A stretch of 64,000 nt of DNA, taken from the NCBI GenBank assembly GCA_001600635.1, contig BCKL01000017.1, positions 204,003 to 268,002 on the forward strand, in the 5' to 3' direction. The notes below the pieces were generated by a model. That model had not been told where the DNA came from. It saw only the letters and a list, made by a program, of their open reading frames with translations, and did no database searches. A program made the translations under genes and the position numbers. Positions within the stretch are counted from its first letter, which is position 1. Every line of letters begins with the position of its first letter. This DNA is from Leucosporidium creatinivorum. Taxonomy: Eukaryota > Basidiomycota > Microbotryomycetes > Leucosporidiales > Leucosporidiaceae. Of the stretch, positions 20,920-32,997 are shown piece by piece.

Positions 20920-22430
20920 TCACTTAATGTACTCCTCCCTCTGGCGCTCGATAGCTTGGAAGTACGGGGAGCTGAGGAAATATCCAGAGCGCTCACTTCC
21001 CGTCTCGTTGTAGGTGAACTGAGCTTGAGGCTCGTCGATGGGAACGGGAGTGCCGGCCGCCCTCGCAAGAAGGGCAACATGGCATTGCTCCTCGAGGAGG
21101 ATGAACCAGGCTGTACGAATCGGAGGGAAGGGTCAGCTTTACCCTCGATAACTCGACCTTTGGAAGTGAGAACGAAGGACGAGACGAACCGACAGCCGAG
21201 TCGATGGTCGTTCCGACGGTGCTGTGAGGCGAAGGATGATCAGCGTGGACCTCAGCCGAGCGTTATACACGAGAAAAGGACGTACAGAATTCCATGGTTG
21301 GCCAAGATGACCGCCTTCTTCTTCTCGAGCGCCTCGGCGACGGCATTGCCTTCGCCGGTAGTGATGACGACGCCTCCGAAGTCTTTGAGCAAAGCGCAGT
21401 CGTTGTAGAAAGAGCAGGAGTCTTGAGCTGTGGATACAGAAAAGGCGAGGTCAGCGACGCTGAGCCTCCGCAGCCTAAGCAACTCGGCGAACGACTTACT
21501 CGTGATGGGCAAGGGCTCGACAAGCGTAGACCAAGCTTTTCCTCCACGAGAGTGGCTGTGGCAGATTGCCTGCACGTCGGGACGAGCACGATGGATCGCA
21601 CTGTGAATCGCAAAGCCGGCGGCGTTGACGATCCGGCGACCGGGCTTGCCTCCTGCGACGAGTCGAAAGAGGGCGTGTTCAGCGACGGTGGGGGGTTGGA
21701 AGGTACAGACGGGGAGAAAGAGCCCACCTCCAATCACTTTGCCCTCGGAAGAGACCAGGATCAAGTCGCTGACGGTCATCAGCTGCGAGTGACGATCAGC
21801 GCCGAAGTTCTTGCTGGAGATAGAAGCAAAGCAACTCACCTCAAACGAAAGGCCGAAGGGGTTGCACCAGAAGTTGTGAGGGTTTCCAGGGTCACGTACA
21901 GTCAGATGGCCAGCCTGTAGAGCCGGGTTGTCAATCGCCGAAGAACTGGAGCGAATGGCGTGCGCCAGCGGCCTTGCTGCCATCGGATCACGCTCGGGTC
22001 TTCCATAGCAGAAAGCTTGGAGAACTCACTACATGATGGTCCATCCCGAGCTTGGCAAAGATGCGGAAGGAGGCGGCGAGGCGCTCCTTGAGGTAGGCTC
22101 GCTCGTCCTCGACGTTGTCGAACTTGGGAGGGGACTGCCATGGGAAGCACAGATTAGTACCTTGGATATAGGTCGACCTCTGTAGGCTGCGAGCCGTCCG
22201 CTGCAGGCCGAGCTCACGGTCAAAGCCGCCATGGCGCCGACGTCCATCTCGAATCCCTTGCCACTCTCGACCGAGTGCTGGTCGGCGGGCAGAGGGCTTT
22301 GCTTGATTGAACTCTCGATACCGTCGTTGGCGGCGGTGGGAACGGGGAGGGTCATGGTCTCGGACATGGCGGTGGAGAGTGTGCCGAGTTGGCGAGCTGG
22401 CGAGTTGAGTGCGGAGACTGTAGGTGGCAT
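20920..22430 (-). CDS. Class II aldolase/adducin N-terminal domain protein
   Basis: Eight exons (22430-22218, 22134-22030, 21914-21840, 21782-21728, 21652-21500, 21427-21286, 21221-21190, 21110-20920) give 321 residues. After a 70-residue low-complexity N-terminus comes a complete class II aldolase/adducin fold: SFRIFAKLGMDHHVAGHLTV, NPHNFWCNPFGLSFE, a metal-type histidine pair in ICHSHSRGGKAWSTL, then ITTQDSCSFYNDCALL and KKAVILANHGIL with the third His. The tail (FTYNETGSERSGYF) is typical of fungal meiotically up-regulated Mug14-like members. Enzymatic relatives cleave sugar phosphates with zinc; the fungal substrate is unknown. The N-terminal start could lie at another nearby ATG. The gene faces the Pumilio gene across 660 nt. 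Confidence 0.85.
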
Positions 22431-23094
22431 GTGAGTGAGCAGGGATGTGTGCCGAATGTAGCCAGATAGCTGCACGAGCTGTAGACTTACAAGGTCGAAA
22501 CGAGAGCGAATGGCAGGAGGAAGAGAGAGGTTCGGTTCCAAGCCTTGCCGGGGTGTGGAGAAGGGGAGCAAGTCGAAGCGAAGGGCTACAGACAGTTGTA
22601 GCAGGTCAGAAGAGTGCTTCCGTAACTTCTCAGGCCACCGACGTGACAACTGGCGAGGGTCGACTAAAGAGGCCCCCCTCTCCCGAGAGGACTTAGCCAG
22701 ATCCACTCTCTCCCAGCGACCAAATCACTCGACTTTGCCTGCAGCTCAGTCGGTGCTCGTGTTTGTACACCAGAGTACCTCGTACCTCGTAACAACACTA
22801 CTCTCCTCTCTAAACTCCCCCCTTCTCCTCACTTCGACCCATCACCCCGGTCGTCGTCGTCTTTTCCTCCTTCTCCTCGGCTTTCGTCTCGCCCAGAGGC
22901 TGTACCAACGCTACTAGACTCGTAAGTAGATTTCTTACAGCTATATCACACCCCCCTCTGCTCTTGCAAAGCGCTACAAAGGGCCTCAATCCCGCTTCGG
23001 AAAGCTGACCGCAGACTCGCGCAGATCCTCTTTTACACGTCTCTCGGCGCCCCCTGCTTCTCACCTTTAGAGCTCGCTTCCACTGCACCCCATC
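22431..23094. promoter_or_regulatory. Divergent promoter region, aldolase-like gene and Pumilio gene
   Basis: No gene recognised. CT-rich stretches around 22760-22900 lead into the Pumilio start. Several CTGAC/AG pairs suggest a leader intron, but the 5' ends cannot be fixed by reading. Confidence 0.4.
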
Positions 23095-26000
23095 ATGGCT
23101 CCTTCGCACGCCTCCTCGGACTCATCAGAGACCGACGAGCCCGTCTACCCCCACGCGATGGCTTCCTCCCTCGCTGGCCTCCCCGTTCGCCCTCAAGGCG
23201 CTCAGAACGGCACCGCTGAGGAGGATCAAGAGTCCACTACAGCCAACACCAACGGCGCTAAAGCACAGAGCGGCCAACTCAAAGATTTTCTGGACCTTGC
23301 GGTGCGTTGGAAGGTTGGGGAGCAACCGAGTAGCGCGTTTCGACCGAGGAAGCGTGTAGCTCGTTGTTGGCAGGGGCTTCGGATGGTCAGAGCTGACTCG
23401 GCATATCTTTCCTACAGACCACTCGCTCCAGTGCTCCCGCCGACATCAGCGCTGTACGTCTCCTTCCAGCTCCGCTCGGAGCAAGTGCGGCCTGTGCGAA
23501 GCTGCTGACCGAGTTTCCTCATTTCACAGCGCCTCGAGCAGAAGCGCCTTGAGCACGAGAAGCAGCGCGAGATCCAGAAGCGTGCTTTCGAGGAGCAGGT
23601 TAGTCCTCTACATCCTCACTTCGTCGTCCGTTCGCCCGAACTTTTTTTCTCGCGTCCTTCGGAGGAGGAGGAGCTCTGGCGAGTAGAGCTACATGAGGAT
23701 TGAACGCTGACGTCGCGTCTCAAATCCTACAGATGAAGCAACTCGAGCTCCAGCAAGAGCAAGAGGAGCGCGAGCTCATGGAACGCGTCGCCAACGGCGA
23801 GGTCATCCCTACCTCCACCTCTCCCTCTGCTGGCAAGGCCGCCGCTGGAGGACCCGTTCGCTCGCAGTCTGGCAACGACCTCGCCTCCTTCGGCGACAAC
23901 GAGGAGGACAAGAAGTCTAAGTACGCCAATGCGAAGTCCATGCCAGGATCGAGGCGCCACAGTGGAGAGATCAAGGCGGGCGATGCCCCTGCTGATGGTC
24001 AGAGGAGGAAGGGAACCGATGGACAGCCCATGCTCAACAGCTTCCTGTTCGACGATGAGCTCGACACCGACCTCCCGAGTGAGTTTCGGTCTTAGCGCCG
24101 AGCTGGATTCGGTCGAGAACTCGAGGGCTGATCATTCGCTTTCACTACTGCAGACGCCGCTTGGGGTGGAAAGTACCTCCAGATGAACAACGACGACGAC
24201 AAGTTCCCCGTCCTTGTGAGTCCTTCGCTCCCATCCTGCCACCTCGGCGCTTCGCTGACCATCTGCACTAATCTCAACAGCACCTGACTGGACCCGCCGG
24301 CAACACCCAGCTCTCCGCCTCCTCCGCCGCCCTCGACCTCGCTCCCCTCTCCCAAACCCCCGCCCAAGCCGGTCGCAACTTCGGTCCCGGCGCCCGCGCT
24401 TCGGCCGGCGGCGAGTGGCCCCAGTTCCAAGGCGAGGGAGCTCCTACCACCACCTCCCAGCCCACCACCTCGACCTCGAGCCTCGAGCGTCACCGCTCCA
24501 TCACGAACGAGACGTCCTCGCCTATCGGATCGGGAACGAGGGGATCCCCTGGACCTCGCGCTGGTGCGGGTCAGCTCCCTCCTCCCAGGAGTGCGCTCGG
24601 TGGAGTCGGTGGAAGCCCCAGTGGAAGGAGTAGTCCTGTGGTCGAGAAGAAGCTCGGTGGACTTGACGGTGGACTTGGAAAGGTCAACGGCTTCGGCGGC
24701 GTCGACGCCATCACCGACCAGTTCTCCAACGTGAGTTTGAAGTACTGGACGAACGATACGGGCTCGGAAGCTGACCCCTCCTTGCGCACCGCAGTTCAAC
24801 ATCGACACCAACGCCTTCGGAAACGACCCTTCGAGCGGTCCCTTCGGTGGCTACGTCCACGACCACGGCGCTTTCGTCTACGACGGCAACGCTGGAGCTT
24901 ACGGCTCGATGGGCGCCAACCGCTTCGCTGGCCTCCGCCTCGAGGATCTCCAAGGAGGTGAGCTTATTCGCACCCCGACGACGCGGCCCACCAGTCGCTG
25001 ACTCTTCTTCACTCCCACAGACATGCTCCCCCTCTGCAAGGACCAGTTCGGCTGCCGCTACCTCCAGAAGAAGCTCGAGGACGGCAACCCCGAGCACCGC
25101 GACATGATCTTCAACGAGATCTTCCCCCACTTCGCCGAGCTCATGACGGACCCCTTCGCCAACTACCTCTCGCAGCGTCTGCTCGAGTACTCGACCGACG
25201 AGCAGCGCGATGCCCTCATTGAGTCCATCTCGGGAGAGCTCGTTTCCATCTCGCTCAACATGCATGGAACGCGCGCGGTGCAGAAGATGATCGACTACCT
25301 CTCGACTCAGAGGCAGGTCCAGAGCTTGATCCTCGCGCTCAACCTCAATGTTGTTACCCTCATCAAGGGTGAGTCCCGTTCCGCTACTTTAGCGACGACT
25401 CGGCGCGCGGTCGCTGACTCGCTTCTCACTCGCTCTCACAGATCTTAACGGCAACCACGTCATTCAAAAGTGCCTCAACCACCTTCCCCCAGAGGACAAC
25501 CAGTTCATCTACAACGCTGTCGCTACGCACTGCATTGAGGTCGCGTAGGTCTTCACTCGCTCGTCGTATTTCAGCGCTGTCGAGCTAACCTTCCTCGTGA
25601 ACAGTACCCACCGTCACGGTTGCTGCGTTCTTCAGCGCTGCATTGACCACGCTTCCGAGTCGCAACGCATCCAGCTCGTCACCGAGATCACCTACAACTC
25701 GCTCACCCTCGTCCAGGACGCCTTCGTACGTTCGCTCTCATCTCGCGCCGAGCTGAAGTCATCGCTGACCCTTCTCGCTCGCTCCCAACAGGGAAACTAC
25801 GTCGTCCAGTACGTCCTCGACCTCAACGACAACCGCTTCATCGAGGCCATCGTTCGCCAGTTCCTCGGCAACGTCTCGGCGCTTTCGGCCCAGAAGTTCT
25901 CGTCCAACGTCGTCGAGAAGTGCATCCGTGTGGCCGATGCCACCGGCCGTCGCGCCATCATCGACGAGCTCCTCAACAAGCAGAGGCTTGAGCGTCTTCT

Positions 26001-26640
26001 TCGTGATTCGTGAGTCTATGATGCTTTCGACTTGGAGGAGTGATCGCTGACTCGTCGACGCTCAGGTTCGCCAACTACGTCGTTCAGACTGCTCTCGACT
26101 ACGCCGAGCCTGCTCAGCGTGCTCAGCTCATCGAGACGATCCGTCCTATCCTGCGTACATCGTTCTCGCCGACCTGCTCGTCGGCCCTCTCACTGACCTC
26201 TCCGCTTCTCTTTCGCAGCCATGATCCGCAACACCCCCTACGGCAAGCGCATCCAGAGCAAGATCCAGCGGGAGACCAACGACCACATGTCCCGCTCGGC
26301 CTACCACCACCCTGCCCTCGTCCCCGGCGGGCACTTCTACGGCCTGCCCTCCATCCACGGCCCTCCTCCCCACCAGTTCATTCAGCACCCCGGCCACCAC
26401 ATGCAGCCCATGGGCGACTATGGCAACCCTCGTGGATCGCCTTACCTCGGTGGCTATCAGAACCACCAGGGCCCTCCCCCTCCTCACCATGCCCACCCTC
26501 ACCAAAATGGCCAGCTCGGTCAGATGCACCAGCAGCAGCAGTTTGCTCCTTTCCCTGGAATGGGCATGGGCGCTGAGTCTGGAGCCTACGGACAGATGGC
26601 AGGCGGTTACGGAGGCATGTCGAACGGCGGGTTCATGTAG
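23095..26640 (+). CDS. Pumilio (PUF) family RNA-binding protein
   Basis: Thirteen exons (23095-23301, 23418-23453, 23530-23598, 23733-24078, 24154-24215, 24281-24730, 24795-24957, 25021-25368, 25442-25544, 25605-25725, 25792-26009, 26066-26154, 26219-26640) give 877 residues. A Gln/Glu-rich coiled segment lies near 80-125, then a low-complexity linker. Eight PUF repeats start near 445. Their recognition helices read GCRYLQ, NYLSQ, TRAVQ, NHVIQ, CCVLQ, NYVVQ, SNVVE and NYVVQ. By the known code, repeats 8 to 6 (N-Q, S-E, N-Q) read UGU, so the expected target is the classic UGUA-containing element, as for Puf3/Pumilio. Such proteins repress or localise mRNAs in the cytoplasm. The C-terminus is Gly/His/Pro/Gln-rich. 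Confidence 0.93.
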
Positions 26641-27539
26641 AGGATCGTCGTCTCCTTGACACCTTCCCCTCTCTCCCACCTTCGCCTCTTCGCCTTCCTC
26701 CACTTCCTCCTCCACCTCTTACCACCTACCACCAACTCAAAATCACGACCTCACGCCCCTTCTCTACGACTTCCCACCTCCACCTACTTCCCCTCCCTCG
26801 CGCGTGTGGGGGTCCCCGTCCCTCGGTCGTCGGCCCTCGGCTCTCCTCACTTCGGCAAGATGTAGAACGTTACGAACGACTAAGAATGGGCATGATGTTG
26901 GGGAACAAGGAAATCTGGGACTGTGCGAGAGGGGGTATGGAGTGCCTTTGTTGTCTAGTAATCGCGTTTCTCGTTTCTTCCCCCTCCCTCACCAACCGCC
27001 TGTTCGTCCTCTCTTCGAATTATTACTTCTCTTTCGTCGCCTCAAGGATCATAAGGACTAGCACCAACCACCTACCTCTCACCTCCCACACTATCTCTTC
27101 CTTCCTAACTCGTTCTAAAGTTCGATTCCCCATTGTCGTCGTCGTCCCCCCTCCTCGTAGTCCCCCTCTCCCTCTCTCTCTCTTTCCTCCACCCTGTTGA
27201 GACTCTACAAAATTGAAGTCATCGTTTCCCTCAACTTCCTTTGTGGAGCCAGACCGAGAGCGAGAGCCGCGAGACGATTGGCGAGCGAGCGAGCGAGCAA
27301 CTTGCTCGAGCGGCCGAAGCTCACGCCGGGCGAGGTATAGCCCTGCGCTGAAGGAGAAGTGGAGAACAGCAACAGCGCCAGAGGAGGTTTGCGTCAACGA
27401 TGAAGGGTGAACGGTCATACAGGAGCTTGAGCGCCTGCGTCGAAGATGAGCTCGCCGAGCGGCGGAAAATAGAGGATCGCTGGGGCTTGAAGGATCTGGT
27501 TTGATGAGCTAAGACCAGCTCGATTGACGCTTATGGGCT
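26641..27539. other. Long convergent 3' region, Pumilio gene and TRS33
   Basis: About 900 nt with no supported gene. The first 250 nt are strongly CT-rich (probable Pumilio 3'UTR). A short GAGC run occurs near 27281-27300. Confidence 0.5.
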
Positions 27540-28588
27540 CTACATAGCTCCTGGCTTGATCGTCTTAATCTGGAAAGTGCCTGTGGGAGAGAGAAGGTCA
27601 GCGCCGAGTCGAAGGCCGAAGGTGGGATGAGCCAAGCGGAACGTACTCTGCGGTAGTCCCAGCGACTCGCCGGAGACGGTACATGAGATACCGAGGTTGG
27701 CGAGAGCTCCTCGAATGACTCCAGCAGGGAAGGAGAGGAACTGCGAGCGCGAGCAGAGGGAGTAAGCCATCGCCGAGGCAGCCAAAGAAATCGCGTGAGG
27801 GGCCCTCAGACGCACAAACTGCACCATCCGCGTCACCTCCTTATCATCTCCAGATCCACTAATCCTCGCCAGCGGTCGGAAAGCATTATCATGCAGCACG
27901 TAGACACCCCGGTGGTTCGTCCGAAGGTTGTCGACTTGCTTGTCGTAGAGGGCGATCCACACGTCCTTGCAGATGAACTTGACCGTCTCTAGTGGGTCGG
28001 GAACGGGTGCGAGAGGCGAGGCGCTGGCTGGTGTAGTGGAGGAGATGGGAGCGGGGGTGGAGGGGAAGCGTGGCCGGTCCCGAGCGAGCCTGGGACGTGG
28101 TTCGAAGGGTCAGCAAGGCGCAAAGGATGAGATATAGTCTCAGGACGTACCTCTCTGACAGTGCCCATCCAACCTTGAATCCCGTGCCCTCCAGTCGCGT
28201 CCTGACCGCCTCATCCACCGCTTCTTTCTCCGCCGCCGTCTTCTCCGCTGCTGGCCTCGCTACAGGCGCCTCCTTTAATGAGAGCGACCCCGTCTTGTGT
28301 GCCAGTAGGTCGGCCTCGACGAGCTGCTCCTGTGCAGCGTGACGGGCGCGTGCAGCAGCTTCAGAGTCGATGAGCAAACGGATGACCTGTTGGGGTTCCC
28401 AGTAAGCGGTGCAAGTCCTGCGAGATGTACCGATAACTCACCTCTGCTGTGAGAAACTCGAGGAGATGCGCGTCGACCTGCTTTGTCGGTGGATCGCTGA
28501 GAGAGGTGAGCTGTGGGGTGATGAGCGAGGTGGAGGAGCGGTTGGCGCTGGAGGACTGCTGTAGAGCAGAAATGGGTCGATTTGACAT
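27540..28588 (-). CDS. TRS33: TRAPP complex subunit Trs33 (TRAPPC6)
   Basis: Exons 28588-28442, 28386-28151, 28089-27816, 27740-27647 and 27580-27540 give 263 residues. Family landmarks are GFKVGWALSERLARD, ETVKFICKDVWIALYDKQVD, NLRTNHRGVYVLHDN and FPAGVIRGALANLGI. Trs33 is a core subunit of TRAPP, the Ypt1/Rab1 exchange factor acting in ER-Golgi and intra-Golgi traffic. A variable Ala/Glu-rich insert and a Pro/Ser linker lie between the first helix and the conserved core, as in other fungi. The intron at 27815-27741 is 75 nt and lacks stop codons, so retaining it would add 25 residues in frame; I treat it as an intron because the donor is canonical and the family has no insert there. Confidence 0.88.
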
Positions 28589-28719
28589 GCTGTAGCTGAC
28601 TAGCTGGTCGAATCGAATGCGAAGCGAAGGTAGTGGGCGGAAGGCAAGGAGCGACGAGCAGGGTCTCTCTCCCGCCGTATCGCTACAACTCGTCTTCTCA
28701 TCTCCGATCGTCGTACGAC

Positions 28720-31706
28720 ATGGCCATGCCTGCCAATTACCGCCACGTGTACCCTATCGAGGAGCTACGCGAGGCCGTCGAGCAGCCGCCCCCAGCTCGC
28801 GACTGGGCCAACTTCGCCTCGTCGGCCATTGTGTTGGACAACGGCGCGTCAACCATGCGAGCAGGATGGGCTACAGAGAATGCTCCTCGTATCGTCAGCG
28901 AGAACGTCGTAGCCAAGTACAAGGACCGCAAGACGAATCAGAGCATGCTGCTGGCGGGGAGTGAGGCCTATGCGGACGCTACGAGTCGTGGTGCAGTCAA
29001 GAGTCCGTTCGAGGGAGATGTACTAGTCAACTTTGACCAGATGGTACGTCCAGTGCTTCCGCCGAACTCTTGCAGGGCGAGCAGGGCGAGCTCCGGAGGC
29101 GTGAGCTGACTCTCTCGTCTCGGTGAGCAGGAGGGAATGCTCGACTACGTCTTCTACAAGCTCGGACTACCTACAGAGACCGTCCAACACCCCATCGTCA
29201 TGACCGAGTCGCTCTGCAACCCTCACTACTCGCGCTCCCGTGAGTTCGCCTTCGCCGTTCTCGTGGTCCCACGAGCTCCCTAACATCCTTTCGTGCACGC
29301 AGTCATGACCGAGCTACTTTTCGAGGGCTACAGCGTCCCCTCCGTCTCCTACGGCGTCGATTCCCTCTTCTCCTTCTACGCCAACTCGGCGACACCCAAC
29401 GCCGACGGACTCGTCATCTCTTCCGGCACCTCCACCACGCATGTCATCCCAGTGCTCGGCGGACAGAGCGTACTTACTTCGGCTAAGAAGTGAGCCGCTT
29501 GAAATCTCAGGGTCGCCCTAAAGGCTTTCGCTGACCCCGCTCGGCTCGCAGGCTCAACTGGGGAGGCTCTCAAGCTGCCGACTACATGCTCAAACTTATG
29601 CAGCTCAAGTACCCTACCTTTCCGGGCCGTGTCAACACTTTCCAGGCTTCTGTACGTGCACTACGCTGTCTCCTTCCTCCGTTCTCGCTGATCGTCCCCC
29701 TCGCGCTCGCTCAGACGATGTATCGCGACCATTGCTACTACGCCTCGGACTATACTTCCGAAATCCGCACTTTCTCCAACGCTAGTGCCTTAGCCGCCGC
29801 CGACCGCGTCGTTCAGTTTCCCTTCGTGCCGCTGGTGAGTGCTTTCGTTTCATTCGAACGCCGAGCAAGGTCGCTGACTGCTTCCTATTCTGCTTTCTGC
29901 TTCGCGCAGGTGGTCGAAGAGAAGTCGGCCGAAGAGCTCGAACGGATAGCGGAAAAGAAGCGGGAGTCGGGTAGGCGGTTGCAGGAGCAGGTGCAGAAGC
30001 AGAGGTTGGAGAAGGTGAGACGGGGTTATTTCGGCGAGACGAGCGCATGGCTGATCCTTGGATTTGGTCGCAGATGGTACGGCAAGAGGAGGAGCTCATC
30101 GCGTTTGCCGACCTCAAGGCCTCGAAGGGCACGGGACGAAAGGCCGACTACGAGGTACGCCGAGCCACCATCTTTCCTCGCCGACGCTGCTGACCTTGAC
30201 TCGCCACACACAGAAACGACTGAAGGAAGCAGGTTTCACGAGTACCGAAGATCTCGACGAGTATTGCAGCAAGATCGAGAAGAGCCTGCAGCGAGCTCGG
30301 AACAAGGATCTCGGAATCGAGGAGGAGGAGAGCAAGGTGCTTAATAGCTTTGTCTTCTGCACTCGAACTACTCGCTCACCTCATCTCCTCCTCCACAGGA
30401 ACCGCCAACTTTCCCCCTCGTCAACGTGCCCGACCACACGCTGAACGAGGAGGACCTGAAGGAGAAGCGCCGACAACGTCTGATGAAGGCGGGCTACGAT
30501 GCTCGCATTCGAGCGAAAGCGGAGAAGGAGCATGATAGGCTAGTAGCCGCCGAGGCGAAGAGGAAGGATGAAGAAGCGAGGTTAACGGATCCGCAGGGGT
30601 GGCTGAGGGGAGTGAGGAAGCAGCATGAGGTGAGTTGCTGGCTCGTTTGACGTCGGCGCAGATGAGAGCTGATCCTCGATTGACTCGACTGCAGGACGCC
30701 ATCAACAAGATCAAGGAGCGCAAAAAGTACAAGGAGCAGCTCTCGGATCGCAAGTCGCTCGCGGCGCAGAATAGGATGAAGTCGATCGCCAATCTCGCTA
30801 GTGAGGGCAAGGCGGGCAAGAAGCGCAAGAGGGGAGACAAAGGTGAGCTTCTTACCTCTTCTTCACCGTTGCCGAGAGCCACGAGCTGACCGCTTCATCG
30901 CCGGGCTTCGCAGAGGACGACTTTGGCAAGAACGACGCTGACTGGGCCGTCTATCGCGAGATCGTGAGTGGTGATCCTTCTTCTCAGCTGTGCACTTCAC
31001 TCACGCCTCGACTCGACCTCGCAGGGTAACGCCGACGACTCGGACGACGAAGAAGAGGAGAAGGACCACCTTCAAGCCGTCGAAGCCCGTCTCCTCGAAC
31101 ACGACCCCCTCTTCACCGTCGACCACACCGCCGAACGCCAAGCCCTCCGCAAGCACCAGCTCCTCAACGCCTTCGTGCGCGGATTGGCCCCCGACGACCC
31201 GCTCGACACGTACGATCCCGAGAGCTTGGAGCACAACTCGCAGATCCACCTTAATGTCGAGAGGATTAGGGCGCCTGAGGTATTATGGCAGCCGCAGATG
31301 GGTGGTGCAGATCAGGCGGGGTTGGGAGAGATTATCGAGCATGTGTTGAAGGGGTTTAGCGGCGCTGAGAGGGATCGGTTGACCAACGTGAGCTTGTTAG
31401 TTCCTTCTTCGCTCGCCTACTGAAGCTGACCTCCCTCATGCTATACAACAGAACATCTACGTCACCGGCGGCAACACCCTCATCCCCAACTTTGACCTCC
31501 GCCTGCACAACACCCTCCGACCCATCCTGCCCGTCTCCTCGCCTCTCAACATTGTCCGTCCTTTCGACCCTTCCAACGATGCCTGGAGGGGAATGGCCAA
31601 GTGGGCGAGAAGTGGAGAGATGGCTAAGGCGTCGGTGACGAGGACTGAGTATGAGGAGTATGGCGCCGAGTACTTCAAGGTGCATGGGATGGGGAACGCG
31701 GTGTGA
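28720..31706 (+). CDS. ARP5: Actin-related protein 5, INO80 complex subunit
   Basis: Thirteen exons (28720-29043, 29131-29239, 29303-29489, 29552-29651, 29715-29834, 29910-30014, 30074-30154, 30214-30336, 30399-30629, 30695-30842, 30914-30963, 31025-31387, 31452-31706) give 731 residues. The actin fold begins with [15 protein letters not shown] and continues through [26 protein letters not shown] and [16 protein letters not shown] long charged coiled-coil insertion (about 270-560: [43 protein letters not shown]) is diagnostic of Arp5. The fold closes with [18 protein letters not shown]. Arp5 pairs with Ies6 in the INO80 nucleosome remodeller. It starts 131 nt from the TRS33 start on the opposite strand, so the two share a promoter. 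Confidence 0.93.
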
Positions 31707-32194
31707 GATTGAAGAGGGAGGGATACGGTCTGAGAAGTCTTCTGTTGTGCTATATACTCGTTCAAGTACTCTAGCCTCTGCGGAAGATCGAGCGAGCCCG
31801 AGAGCAGCGAACAGCTCATCCTTCGGCGCTCGGCGCTTTTCCTGACTCCCCCATGCTCCCATCATACCTTGCTACCCCTTGTCTTCTCTTTTTAGTTCCT
31901 TTTGATAATCGTGCGTTCCTTTTGATAATCGTGCATTTCTTTTCGTTTCCAAAGAGCTGTCAGCCGGGAGAGAACCGCAGAGAGCACAGAGAAGTGAAGC
32001 TCAGCGCCGAAGCCTCCTCCGCCGGACATAAGGGTCCACTCTGTATGCCACCGCGATTCATGAGGTGACGCAGCGACTCTCGCGTCGCCTCTTGCTCTCG
32101 CTCACGGCTTCGCTCTCGTCGTCGTGGCTGGACTCTGGCCCAAGTGGTATCGCCGAAGCATTCCATCTTGCAACCCTCCTCCCTCAGTCATTTA
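31707..32194. other. Convergent 3' flanks of ARP5 and small secreted gene
   Basis: No gene seen. Contains the exact 20-nt tandem repeat at 31895-31934 in a T-rich stretch that probably belongs to the ARP5 3'UTR or terminator. Confidence 0.5.
31895..31934. repeat. Perfect tandem duplication of a 20-nt unit
   Basis: GTTCCTTTTGATAATCGTGC occurs twice head to tail with no mismatch, about 190 nt after the ARP5 stop. Two exact copies suggest a recent slippage or repair event. Confidence 0.9.
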
Positions 32195-32731
32195 TTACGG
32201 GACAGGTCCGTACGCCTCACATCTACCCTCACATTCTTCCGGGAACTCGGCGTTGCATTGTTTTCTGTCGAGGCGAGTAGGCAGGGTCGGAGGCAAATCG
32301 TCAGGGTCAGCCTGCGCCGAGCTCGAGAAGGAAGGCCGCTCACGTATTGCGAGCCTCGTGAGCCTGATTGCAGCGGAATCCGGCTCGTTTGAACGTCTGA
32401 GGTCCGATCTGTAGGTGCATAGAGTGGCGATGACGGTGGAAACAGGGAGGGAGGGAAGGCGCAAGTCGTTAGCAGCGACACTGCGGCGGGAAGCTGCAGT
32501 ACAGCAGCAGGAATTTGCTCAGAGCAGCAGCAGAGTACTCACATTGCCGACCGGGTGCCGCCAATCCTTGTCAAGCACACACTTCACGACAAAGCTGGGA
32601 CAAGAGAAGAGCGAGAACGATCCCATCTTGCAAGGTGCTTGCGAGTCCAGGGGAGCAGTGAGGGTGAGCTGTTGAGGTAGGGCGAGCGCCAGGCCGAGCA
32701 GGGAGAGCAGCGAGATGAGACGGAACAGCAT
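32195..32731 (-). CDS. Small secreted cysteine-rich protein
   Basis: Three exons (32731-32543, 32408-32344, 32264-32195) give 107 residues. A classic signal peptide (MLFRLISLLSLLGLALAL) precedes a short mature protein with seven Cys: APCK, FSCP, VKCV, FRCN, KQCN, EECE and GRCE. Both introns have CTAAC or CTGAC branches and in-phase splicing. If the second intron were ignored, the protein would stop early and lose the last three Cys. No family recognised. Size, secretion signal and Cys content fit extracellular or effector-like proteins, but an odd Cys number leaves one unpaired, or used for dimerisation. The model rests on splice logic alone. Confidence 0.6.
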
Positions 32732-32997
32732 GGTGGGATGTGTCAGGAGCGAGAAGAGCGAAGTGGGGTTTGGCGGCCTTCTCATTCGGTGAAAGGGGGA
32801 ACTCGTAACTAGACAGCAGCGCGAGGGTCGGAAGCGAACGCAGCATATTCAGAAGCTTTCCGAGAGCTCTGCAGGGCTGTTACTCGGGGCTGAGCTGCTC
32901 TCGGCGTTCGCTTCGAAGTTGATCCCTTCGCAGTCGTCTCGGATTGAGTGCACTGAAGAGTTGCTTGTACAATGTGATCCGTCGTAAGGTTATCCTA

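Noticed and set aside
27741-27815. Reading the TRS33 75-nt segment as exon
   Set aside because: It has a GTGCGT donor and AG acceptor, and the TRAPPC6 family has no insert at this point; kept as an intron with possible retention.
32340-32731. Two-exon, 85-residue model of the small secreted protein
   Set aside because: A GTGAGC donor overlaps that stop, and a CTGAC branch and AG lead in phase to an exon with three more Cys, which is a better model.
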